The notes below the pieces were generated by a model. The model had not been told where the DNA came from. It made no database searches and saw only the letters and a list, made by a program, of their open reading frames with translations. 64,000 nucleotides of DNA from Hordeum vulgare subsp. vulgare (lineage: Eukaryota > Streptophyta > Magnoliopsida > Poales > Poaceae). A program made the position numbers and the translations under genes. Each line of letters starts with the position of its first letter. The stretch's first letter is position 1. Where the stretch lies: assembly GCF_904849725.1 (NCBI RefSeq), contig NC_058519.1:360747974-360811973 (forward strand). Reading direction: 5' to 3'. Of the stretch, positions 44,769 to 55,572 are shown in pieces.

Positions 44769-45262
44769 AGAAGAATTTTTGGCACCATTGCCGGGGAGCA
44801 TCAAGTCAAGAATAGTCTTCCTTCAAAGTGTCAATTTCTAGCACCGAGGATTATTCTAAGTGAAGCTTATCCAAGTAACTGTCGCAAACTCATCTCTTGC
44901 ATTTATTTTTTTGCCTCTCGTTTTCCTCTCCCCCGCTTCTGAAAAACAAAAATTTAAAAAAATATTTGCCTTTTTTGTTCGCCCTTTTCTTTCGCTTGCT
45001 TTCTGTTTGCTTGTGTGCTACGAGCCTTCAAAATGCCTGCATCTTCGCTTGCTAAGAATCTAGTGATATGGATCCTCATCCACTTGCTAATCTTTTCAAG
45101 AGGTCCAACTAGGTTGAACCAATTGCTAGTGAGTTTTTTGCACTAGATTTTCTTTATGAAGTTTTGCTTGAGATGCGTGAATCTGAAAATCGTGTTGAAG
45201 AAATTCATGAAGTGATTCACGAGGGCTCCTTGAATTAAAAGCATGATTGCAATGGTTTCACT

Positions 45263-45826
45263 ATGAATTCTATTAGTGACAATCATGCTAAAAATATACA
45301 AAACCCTAAGCTTCGGGATGCTAGTTTTGCTATGTCCACTACTTGTTGCACTGATCATGATTGGGGTGATGATTTTTCTTATGATCTTGAAAATTTGTTT
45401 AAGGCTCATGATGAATATGATATTTGCAATAATATTGAAAGTGGGTTTGGAGAAGTCATGACTTTAGTTGATGATAATCCCACTATTTTTGAAGAGCGTC
45501 AACTTTGCATGCATGTGGATCATGAAAATAATATCCTATGTGATAGCTATATTTTTGAATTTGATTATGATCCCACATGCAATTGTTATGAGAGAGGAAA
45601 ATATTTAGGTAGAAAGTTTCATGTTACTAAATCACCTCTTGTTATGTTGAGATTGATATTGTCTCTTTCTTCTTACTTGCATATGGTAGTTATTGCTTGT
45701 CTTGATAATTTGTTTTCCTATAAAATGCCTATGCATAGAAATTATGTTAGAGTTAGATATGTTTGTCACATGTTTCATGATGCTCTCTTCGTGTCCAATT
45801 GCTATCTTTTATGTGAGCATCATTGA
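45263..45826 (+). CDS. 187-codon ORF of non-autonomous Athila-type element
   Basis: Starts MNSISDNHAKNIQNPKLRDA and ends CYLLCEHH. It is acidic and Cys-containing in its first half (CCTDHDWGDDFSYDLENLFK) and hydrophobic near residues 125-150. No gag, protease or RT motif recognised. It lies where gag or protease would be in an autonomous relative and is followed directly by the GCGCTTGTTGGGAGGCAACCC segment. It may be a relic of gag-pol or an element-specific protein; function unknown. Confidence 0.5.
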   Translation: MNSISDNHAKNIQNPKLRDASFAMSTTCCTDHDWGDDFSYDLENLFKAHDEYDICNNIESGFGEVMTLVDDNPTIFEERQLCMHVDHENNILCDSYIFEFDYDPTCNCYERGKYLGRKFHVTKSPLVMLRLILSLSSYLHMVVIACLDNLFSYKMPMHRNYVRVRYVCHMFHDALFVSNCYLLCEHH

Positions 45827-45829
45827 ATT

Positions 45830-48604
45830 ATCAATGCCTAGCTAAGGGCGTTAAACAATAGCGCTTGTTGGGAGGCAACCCAATGAATTTATCTTTGCTT
45901 TTTTGCTTTTTTTTTGTTGTGTCCACACCATCATAATTCTGTTATGATTGTTTTTTGTTTCTTTTTGTGTTTGATCCAAGTAAAACCTTTATGACTAGTT
46001 TTGGTGATGGTTGTTTGATCTTGTTGAAAAAGACATAAACTTTGCGATCACGAAATTATTTTTCATTCCTATCCAGAAAGAGGTTTTGAGTTGATTCTTT
46101 TTGCTATGGTTGATATGCCAATTTCCCAAATCGTAATAATGTTTCAGAATTTTTGATATACCAGAAGTATACGAAGTATACAGATTGCTACAAACTGGTC
46201 TGTTTTTGACATATTCTATTTTTGTTGTGTTGATTGCTTATTTCGATGAAACTATGGATAGTATCGGGGGGAACTAGCCATGGAAAAATTGAGAATATAG
46301 TAATATAACACCAATATAAATAGAAATCTAGTTTGCTACAGTACCTGAAGAGTTGGTAGTTTGTTTTCTTGTGCTAATGATATCACGAGTTTCTGTTTAA
46401 GTTTCGTGTTGTGAAGTTCTCATGTTTTGGGTGATGTTCTCATGGACAATGGGATAAAGAGTGGAAAGATCTCAAGCTTGGGGATGCCCAAGGCATCCCA
46501 ATCCAAATTCAAGGACACCAAAAAGCCTAAGCTTGGGGATGCCCCGGGAAGGCATCCCCTCTTTCGTCTTCAATCCATCGGTAACGTTACATGGAGCTAT
46601 ATTTTTATTCACCACATGATATGTCTTTTGCTTGGAGCGTCGTGTATTATAGGAGTATTTTCTTTTTTTTTGTGTCACAATCATCCTTGCTGCACACCTT
46701 TTGAGAGAGACATGCACTCATCATTAATTTGCTAGAATACTCATTGAGCTTCACTTATATCTTTTGAGTTAGGCAATTTAGCTCACATGTGCTTCACTTA
46801 GATCTTTTGAGCTAGATAACTTTCTCTAAGTGCTTCACTTAGATCTTTTAGAGCATGGCGGTGTCATATTTTGGAGAAATAAGAACTATCGATCTTCACT
46901 TATATCTTTTTGAGAGTGCTCTCTCTGAGTAACTTGGTAGTTGGCTTGTGCTATGAAAGTAGTCCTAAAGATGATAGGCATCCAAAGAGGATACAATAAA
47001 ACTTCCATGTTCTTGTGCATTGATTAGAAAGAGAAGTTTGATTCCTCTCAATTAGTTTTGAGACATGGATTTGGTAATATTAAGAGTCATGTTAGTAGGG
47101 TGTTGTGAATCTAGAAATACTTGTGTTGAAGTTAGTGATTCCCGTAACATGCACGTATGGTGAACCGCTATGTTAGGAAGTCGGAGCATAATTGATTTAT
47201 TGATTGTCATCCTTTGTGTTGTGGTCGGGATCGCGTGATGGTTAACACCTACCAACCCTTCCCCTAGCAGTATGCGTTTAGCAGTTTATTTCGATTACTA
47301 ATAAAAACATTCACAATAAGTATGTGAGTTCTTCATGCCTATGTGAGTCCATGGTATATATGCACTTTCACCTTCCACCATTGCTTGCCTCTCTAGTGCC
47401 GCGCAACTTTCGCCGGTACACAAAACCACCATAGACCTTCCTCAAAACAGCCAGCATACCTACCTATCATGGCCTTTTCATAGCAATTCCGAGATATATT
47501 GCCATGTAACTCCCACCGTTCCGTCTCATGACTTGTGCCCTCACTTATATATTGCCATTGCATGATTGTAAGATAGCTAGCGAGTCATAGGCTAAGCTAG
47601 ATCGTTGCACATCCCGGTACACTGTCGGAGGCATTTCCTATAAGAGTCATCATTGTTCTAAGCATTGAGTTGCGAGTAAATAAAAGTGTGATGATCATCA
47701 TTAATAGAGCATTATCCCATGTGAGGAAAAATGAAAAGAGGCCAAATATGCCCATACAAACAAAATGAAAAGAGGCCGAAGAGCCCAATCAAAAACAAAA
47801 AAAAGAGAGAGAAAAAGAGAGATGGGACAATGCTACTATCTTTTTCCACACTTGTGCTTCATAATAGCACCATGTTCTTCATGATTGAGAGTCTCTTGTT
47901 TTGTCACCACCATATACTAGTGGGAATCTTCATTATTTAACTTGGCTTGTATATTCCAATGATGGGCTTCCTCAAAATTTCCCTAGGTCTTCGTGAGCAA
48001 GCAAATTGGATGCACACCCACTAGTTCTCCTTTTGAGCTTTCACACACTTATAGCTCTAAGTGCATCCGTTGCATGGTAATCCCTACTCATTCACATTGA
48101 TATCTATTGATGGGCATCTCCATAACCCTTTGATACGTCGAGTCGATGTGACCATCTCCTCCTTTTTGCCTCACAACCTCCATCACACTCTATTCCACCT
48201 ATAGTGCTATATCCATGGCTCACGCTCATGTATTGCGTGAGAGTTGAAAAAGGTTTGAGAAAGTAAGAGTGCGAAAACAATTACTTGGCCAATACCGGGG
48301 TTCTGCATGATTTAAATTCGTTGTGTGGGGATGATGGAGCATAGCTAGACTATATGATTTTGTAGGGATAACTTTCTTTGGCCTTGTTATTTCGAAAGTT
48401 CATGATTGCCTTGATAGTTTGCTTAAAGTATTATTGTTTTCATGTCAATAGCAAACTATTGTTTTGAATCTTATGGATCTGAACATTCATGTCACATGAA
48501 AGAAGTTACAAAGGACAAATATGCTAGGTAGCATTCCATATCAAAAGTTCAGTGTTTATCACTTCCCTACTTGAGGACGAGCAGGAGTTAAGCTTGGGGA
48601 TGCT
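45830..48604 (+). repeat. Athila-type element, 3' interior, non-coding
   Basis: About 2.8 kb between the 187-codon ORF and the 3' LTR. It holds two GC hairpins (46481-46499, 46535-46559), a run of CTTCACTTAGATCTTTTGAG-like repeats (46748-46915) and a final AAGCTTGGGGATGC just before the LTR (48590-48603), which acts as polypurine tract. No coding signal seen. Confidence 0.7.
46481..46559. repeat. Paired hairpins next to polypurine-like motifs
   Basis: GGGATGCC/GGCATCCC (46481-46488, 46492-46499; 3-base loop) and GGGGATGCC/GGCATCCCC (46535-46543, 46551-46559; 7-base loop). Each is preceded by AAGCTTG, giving the same AAGCTTGGGGATGC string that precedes the 3' LTR. Confidence 0.8.
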
Positions 48605-50088
48605 TGATACATCTCCAACGTATCTATTATTTTTGATGGTTCCATGCTGTTATCTTGTCAAACATTGGATGTTTTGTATGCATTTTATATCTTTTTTGGG
48701 ACTAACCTACTAACTCAGTGCCAAGTGCCAGTTCTTGTTTTTTCCGTGTTTTTGACCTTTTTCAGAGGGGAATATTAAACAGAGTCCAAACGGTATAAAA
48801 CCTCTGAAAATATTTTTTTTCCAGAGTAGAAGATACGCAGGGAGCTTGAGAAACAAGGCTAAGGGCACTAGGGGAGGCCACAAGCCCCCTAGCCGCGGCC
48901 TGGGGGGGCGCACCTAGCAGGCTTGTGGGCCCCCTGTGGCTCCTCCGCCCTACTTCTTATGCCTATAAATCCCCAAAAAATCTGAAACCACGAGAGAGAG
49001 CACGAAAATACTTTTCCGCCACCGCAAGCTTCTTTCTCCGCAAGATCCCATCTGGGGCACGATCTGGTGCCCTGTCGGAGGGGGATTCAGACACGGAGGG
49101 CTTCTTCATCAACACCATTGCCTCTCCGATGATGCGTGAGTAGTTGAACACAGACCTTCGGGTCCATAGCTAGTAGCTAGATGGCTTCTTCTCTCTCTTG
49201 GATCTTCAATAAAAAGTTCTCCATGATCTTCATGGAGATCTATCCGATGTAATCCTCTTTTGCGGTGTGTTTGTCGAGATCCCATGGATTGTGGATTTAT
49301 GATCAGATTATCTATGAATCTTATTTGAGTTTCTTCTGATCTCTTATATGCATGATTTCATATCCTTGTAATTATCTTCGAGTTGTGGGTTTCGTTTGGC
49401 CAACTTGTTCTATAATTCTTGCAATGGGAGAAGTGCTTGGTTTCGGGTTCATACCGTGTGGTGACCTCATCCAGTGACAGAAGGGGTAGCGAGGCACGCA
49501 TCGTGTTGTTGCCATGAAGGGTAAAAATATGGGGTTTATATCTATTGCATGAATTTATCCCTCTACGTCATGTCATCTTGCTTAAGGCGTTACTCTGTTT
49601 GTCATGAACTCAATACACTAGATGCATGCTGGATAGCGGTCGATGTGTGGAGTAATAGTAGTAGATGCAGAAAGTATCGGTCTACTTGTCTCGGACGTGA
49701 TGCCTATATGTATGATCATTTCCTTAGATATCGTCATGACTTTGCGCGGTTCTATCAATTGCTCGACAGTAAGTCGTTCACCCACCGTAATATTTGCTAT
49801 CATGAGAGAAGGGTCTACTTCACATCATATTTTCAGCCCTACGCTTTTACTTTGTTGCACTTTCCGCCTTCAGATCTCACCTTGCAATCAATCGTGAAGG
49901 GATTGACAACCCCTTTGTAGCGTTGGGTGCAAGTTTGCTTTTTTTGCGCAGGTACTTTGGGGACTTGGCTTGATACTCCTACTGGATTGATACCTTGGTT
50001 CTCAAACTGAGGGAAATACTTACTGCTACTGTGCTACATCACCCTTTCCTCTTCAAGTAAAAAAACAACGCAAGCTCAAGAGGTAGCA
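48605..50088 (+). repeat. Athila-type 3' LTR
   Basis: 1484 bp, TGATACATCTCC to AAGAGGTAGCA, closely matching 43265-44768; the first bases differ by one (TGATACATC against TGATACGTC). Confidence 0.9.
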
Positions 50089-50735
50089 CATATCACCACA
50101 AACATTTGTCAAGGAATCCTTAGGTGATATGCATGAACTATCAACACAGTAATTTACACTATATGTGGTGCTAGATATTCCCATGTCCATACGGGATACA
50201 ACATTATCATCAACACAAGTAAGTTCATTAATAATGAGCTTAACACCATCATCACAAGATATTTCTTCACTCACCATGTCATACCTTGTCGCACGCAACA
50301 TGTTGATGGAGTAGAAGATGCTGAAGTGTGCAAGTAATCGGAGATGGAAGTAATGGAGGGCTCTTCATCATAGAAAAGTGTGAAGAGCTTGTGCACCAAC
50401 TCCTTCAACATAATATTGTCTTCATCGAGATTGGACCCACCATATATATCTTCGAATTTGGTCCAAACTTCATGAGCCGACTTGCAAGTCGAGATTGACT
50501 GAAACACTTCAGGGTTTATAGTTTGATGAATGGCGAAGGAGGCCTCACAATCGAGATACATGTCATCTATAGATGGAGATGGATCATACTTTTCAACAAC
50601 AATCCCTACAAGAACAATTCATAAAGCATTTGGGCACATGGCTTGAAGGTGATAAAGCATACGAATTCTCCACAAGTGATAATTTGTGCCATCAAAGTCA
50701 AAAGTGTCATTGTGCACTAATCCAATAGTCGACAT
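50089..50735 (-). pseudogene. Element A gag, N-terminal part
   Basis: Start ATG at 50735 (MSTIGLVHNDTFDFDGTNYH, LWRIRMLYHLQAMCP), typical of Copia UBN2-type gag. One in-frame TGA lies at 50619-50621; the frame then continues with YLDCEASFAIHQTINPEVFQ and VWTKFEDIYGGSNLDED. Near 50300 the phase changes, and the frame YDMVSEEISCDDGVKLIINE continues to the Athila-type insertion at 50089. The remainder is at 43025-43264 and 40020-41314. Confidence 0.78.
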
Positions 50736-50767
50736 TGATACTCTCTAGGCTCACCCTATTCTCCCTT

Positions 50768-52896
50768 TGAGACAATAGCACGAAGGCGTTTCTCAACCAC
50801 TAGTGGTAAGCCTTTGAGGTGGCTTCCAAACCCTCACAACCTTTCCGGGGTAATCACAACGGTTTGACTCCTCTCCGAAGAACTCCTACTGCCTAGTAGT
50901 CTTCGAACTCCAAGAGTAACAAGATCACGAGCACTGCTCGAAACTTGCACAAATCACAAACAGCTTGGGTTGAGAGTAGGAGAGGGAGACGATCTATCTT
51001 TTGATTGGAGCAACCCTCAAAGGCACTCACAGATGCACTTGGGATCTAGCTTTTGGTGTAGGTAATGGGAATGAGAAAGAAAGATGTTCTTGGAATATTT
51101 TGGCTGTATTTCGCAGCTCCCACACGAGGTGGGGGAAGACTATATATAGTGGTGGTGGAAAAGTGACCATTGGAGACACTTATGTTGTGCAATTGCCGGA
51201 TGTTTGGCAGTTCACGGTTGTCCGGACATTCATGAGGGGTCGGACGTCCGACAATGGTTGGTCGTTCGCAGATGCAGAAGGTATCTGATTACCACAGTAT
51301 TTGGTGGAGAGGTAATCAGCATACGGTCGTACGGAGGACGTCGGTCGTCCGAAGACACATAATATATTAGGTCAGCATCAAGTGAAAGAGTGAACAATGC
51401 ACGGACGAGTGAAGGCATCGGCCGTCCGGGACACGGTCGCCCGAAATGGTCGGAAGTCCTACATTTTGGATCTGTTTGTTGGCAACGGAATTCATACCGT
51501 ACCCGGACGCCTGGTTCTCGGACGACCGGAGGGGCCGGAAGTCCGAAGGTTTGACTGTGTTGGCTGGCTCCGGATTTCTGGACGGCGTCGGCCACCTGGG
51601 GTCCGGACGTTCGAGAACCATCGGACGACCGAACCGGATAAGACCAACCAGGAAGATAGATGTATTGGAATTGCCTAGACTTTTGAGAAAGTTTCTTGCG
51701 AGACCCAGTGATCCCCTCTTAATAGCGCGGGATACCTAAAACTCAAGAATCGTAAAAGAGCTACACAACATAGCTATCGATAATCCATACTTGAGTGTAT
51801 ATGTTTATTCGGTGATCATCACTCCGCACCACTAACGTCAAAGGAACTAATACCTTCGAGTCAGGCCTAAGACTTGAACTTGATATTATTGTTTCTTCTT
51901 GGCGCAAGCTGAAGGCAAGACATTTATGAAGACTTCAAGTAGCTCTCCCATACATAATGTGGAAAGCCTTGCTTTGTATTCATCTTCATTTTTCTATCAT
52001 GTGAACATCCACAAGCTTCAAGCATGTAATCCTTAGAAATGGTTATCTTGAACTTGTCCTTGTCAAACGTGATCATGAACCCTTGATGTCATCATGTCAT
52101 GGACACTTGGAATATCTCTCTGGATGCGAGCCCATGAGGATTACATAACCCTTATAGACATAGACAACACATAGTATGGGTTAGTACACAATATGCAATT
52201 TACAATTACTTACCATACCACAGAATCCCATGTGGTACATCATTTGCGCTTGTGTGATGACCAACTTTGAGTTAACTATTTGATCTTGATCTTGATGAAC
52301 ATTTATCTTAGATCCATGATTAATATTGATGCCTTAAAAGGCCTATTGATTTCTTGTTAGGATTCATCGCTTTAAGAAATGATTGCCAATATATCAATTC
52401 ACCATGACCGTAACAAGTTTCTCCATGAATCTCATATTGGCTATAACTTGCTCGTCTTCATGATACAACATATGAGCTCATCATGATCCTATTTTCAAGA
52501 CATATGTAGAATTCTTCTCTTTAATTATTCTCTCAAGATCTTGATCCATCTTGGCTCAAACCATAAGCCAAAGCATGAGAATGTCTGAGATCCTCAATGA
52601 ACTCCACATAGATCACATTAGTTCGTCACATGGAATTCATCTTGATCGTATCATATTTGATTCACTCATTGAGATCATCCTTGATGCATGCACAATAATA
52701 TGTATATGACATTAATTTGGAATTCATTCGAGCTCCTTCTTGCATATTCATGGAACAAGCATACTTCAAATCATCCAATATTCTTCATGTGTTGCATATA
52801 GAACATTCCTTCAAATGTATAACTCAATGCAAACATCAGTCCATTAGGATTGTCATCAGTTACCAAAACCACACATGGGAACTACATGCACTTTGA
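50768..52896 (-). repeat. Element A, right (5') LTR
   Basis: The stretch 51833-52896 matches 1-1049. The outer end reads ACTTTGA where the left LTR ends ACTTTCA, so the terminal CA is mutated to GA. The inner boundary near 50768 is uncertain because the primer-binding site is not clear. It carries a cluster of CGGACGTCCG-like palindromes (51190-51640) and a plus-strand TATATATAG near 51140 whose orientation does not match the element (its complement, CTATATATA, does). Confidence 0.7.
51190..51640. repeat. CGGACGTCCG-like palindrome cluster in element A LTR
   Basis: About a dozen related strings such as TCGGACGTCCGA, GTCGGTCGTCCGA, TCGGCCGTCCGG and ATCGGACGACCGA are irregularly spaced over 450 bases. 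Position and style match the AGCGGTACTACCGCT clusters of the Maximus-like LTR, but the sequence differs. Confidence 0.75.
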
Positions 52897-55255
52897 AAGA
52901 TACACACTGGTATATTTCTTCAAGAGGAAGAGTGACACCCAACAAATCATCATCAAAGATTTTGATGATCAGAAGTGACAATGGCTTCGAGCTCAAGAAC
53001 TGCACCATAGATGAGTTTTTAGGTGACGAGGGGATCAAACACTAATACCCCGCACCATATACCCCTCAACAAAATGGTGTTGTGTGGGGGAAGAACCGAA
53101 TGTTGATGGATGCGGCAAGGACCATGAAGGCAGAATTCAAACCTCCGTACAAGTTTTGGGCTGAAGCCATCAACACCACTTGTGATGCATCCAATCGGAT
53201 ATACCCCCACAAAGGCTTGAGAAAAACTCCATATGAGATATCTATCAGTAACAAGCCCAATCTCCAGTACTTTCGGGTGTTCATGTATAAGTGCTTCATT
53301 CTAAAAAAGGGAGCTTGTTTAGCTAAATCTGATTCTAGATCTCACGAGGGCATGTTTGTTGGTTATGCTACAAACTCTCATGCTTACCGTGTCCTCAACA
53401 AGTCCACCAGACTCATTGAGGAGACGTGTAGCATGGAGTTTGATGAAAACAAAGGCTCCCAGGTGGAGCAAAGTGGTCTTTGTCATATAGGTGATGAAAT
53501 TTCTACCCAAACCATAAAATAATGGGTGTCCGACACTTCCTACCCACTGAGGAACCCGTTGTGGCCTAAGGAGAAGTAGAATGTTCTACTCAATTGGAAC
53601 CCTCACCATCACTTGACCCACACGCTTCTGAAGAACAAAGTGAAGGCCCTCAACCAAGTGAACAAGATAAAAGGCAAGATCAAACTCATGATGATGGTGA
53701 CTCACCACGTGATGCCCAATATCAAGTTCATGACTCCAAGGAATCTTAAGATCAATAAGAAGTTCAAGATCAAGAACAAGATCAAGCCGACGCTCAAGAT
53801 ATTATTCATGTATCTCTCTGACCTACCTTGGAGGAGATTTTGGAGCATCGTGCCGCCAAAATAGCCGCCAAGCTCAAAAATCAAGAACATGTGCTGGAGA
53901 ATGTCCATGGAAGCTTTAATAAAGGGGTGACCACTCGTAAAAAAATAACAAAATTTTGTGAACATCACATGTTTGTTTCTCGTATTGAACCCCTAAAGGT
54001 ACAAGAGGTGCTTGAGGACACGGATTGGCCTGAAGCCATGCATGATGAACTCAATAGCTTCGACCGCAACAAGGTGTGGCAATTAGTTCCAAGACTGAAG
54101 GAGAATCATAATGTCATTGGGACCAAATGTATCTTCAAGAACAAGCAAGATGCAAATGGTGTTATCATTCGAAAAAGGTAAGATTGGTGGATCAAGGCTA
54201 CTTCCAAGTCGAGGGTATCGACTACAGTGAAACTTTTCCCCTTGTTGCTCACCTTGAATCTATTCGCATGTTGCTTGCGTATGCTCCTCATTATAATTTA
54301 AAAATACTACAAATGGATGTGAAAAGTGCTTTTCTAAATGGTCCTCTTAATGAGTTGGTATATGTCAAACAATTCCTACGGCTCGAGGATCCCAAGTTCC
54401 CCAACCATGTATATAAACTCGATAAGGCATTGTATGGCCTTAAACAAGCCCCACGTGCGTGGTATGAGCACCTCACCGAGTTGTTAGAAGATCGTGGGTT
54501 TGTAAATGGTAAAATCGATACCACTCTTTTTACTAAGAGGGTTAAATGGGATTTGTTCATAAGCCAACTATATGTTGATGATATTATCTTTCGTTCTCCT
54601 AACAAATATTTCAACGATGAGTTTGCTGCACTTATGACCAAGGATTTTGAGATGTCTATGATCGAAGAGTTGAAATTCTTACTTGGATTAGAAGTCAAGC
54701 AACGAAGCCAAGGAAACTTCATCAACCAAGAAAAATATACTCAATACATGCTTAAAAGGTTCAAGTTGGATGATGTCAAGCCGGCAAAGACATCAATGCC
54801 TCTCAAGTGCCAACTTGACATTGATCCCAGTGGTAAAGCCGTGGATCAAAAGGTATATTGCTCCATGATTGGATCTTTGATTTACATTTGTGCACTTTAA
54901 CCGGATATTATATTGAGTGTGGGAATATGTGAAAGATTCCAAGCCACACCTAAGGAAAGTCATGATGTGACTGTGAAGCGAATCCTTCAATATTTGGCTC
55001 ATACCCCAAACTTTGGCTTATGGTACCCCAAAGGTAATTCATTTGATTTCATGGGATACACATACTCGGATTGGGCAGGAGACCGTGTGGATAGGAAATG
55101 AACTTCCGGAGGGTTTAAATTCCTTGTCCGTTCTTTGGTAAGTTGGTCTTGAAAGAAACATAATTGTGTTTCTCTCTCTACCACCAAGGAAGAGTATGTC
55201 GTCGCCGCAATTTTTTGTGCACAGTTGCTATGGATGAGGCAAACTTTAAGTTAAT
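52897..55255 (+). pseudogene. Element B: Sirevirus pol fragment (integrase to RNase H)
   Basis: Plus-strand relative of the Maximus-like pol. It enters in mid-integrase (YFFKRKSDTQQ), lacks about 16 residues before MIRSDNG, has CAC-TAA at 53041-53045, and reads GVVWGKNR where an active enzyme has GVAERKNR, so the catalytic Glu is gone. Then come [26 protein letters not shown] (53082-53522), a frameshifted Gln/Lys-rich linker, and the RT (54127-54900) with [12 protein letters not shown] and YVDDIIF, ended by TAA where Arg or Ser is expected. RNase H follows with stops at 55099 and 55150 and breaks off after LLWMRQTL. It resumes at 57141. Confidence 0.85.
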
Positions 55256-55572
55256 TTAGTGGCAGAAGCACATTAATTTAATTTAATTTAGCTGCCGCTG
55301 TAAGTTGGTCTTTCTACTAGTGGCAGAAGCACCATTAATTTAATTTCTAACTCAGACATTATAGCAAGTTCACACAAGTGAAACGAGCAAACTAGCAAGT
55401 ATAACAAGCAAACAAGTAAACTTGCAAGAATAAATATTTTTGTATTTTTGATTTTTAAAGCAAACAAAATATAACAAAAAATAAAAATTAGAACAAGCGA
55501 ATGATAGTTTGTGTGAAGGTAGTTGATTGGAAATTGGTGACACTCCCACGTAGCGGTGCCTGAAATCTTTCC
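55256..55572 (-). repeat. Truncated internal part of Athila-type element, minus strand
   Basis: Lies downstream (on the minus strand) of the LTR end at 55573, with a primer-binding-like AGGCACCGCTACGTGGGA (55544-55561). It contains a direct repeat of AGTGGCAGAAGCAC(C)ATTAATTTAA at 55258 and 55319. No coding sequence seen. The junction with element B at 55255 shows no TSD. Confidence 0.55.

Larger units (their letters stand above)
43265..50088 (+). mobile_element. Athila-lineage Gypsy element lacking pol (non-autonomous)
   Basis: A 6824-bp element with LTRs 43265-44768 and 48605-50088 (TGATAC..GGTAGCA), primer-binding site TGGCACCATTGCCGGGGA at 44780-44797, and flanks CATAG (43260-43264) and CATAT (50089-50093), a TSD with one change. 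The 3.8-kb interior has one ORF of 187 codons and no protease, RT, RNase H or integrase. The stretch TTGTTGGGAGGCAACCCAA near 45870 also occurs (on the minus strand) in the Athila remnant at 60540, placing both in related families. Confidence 0.88.
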
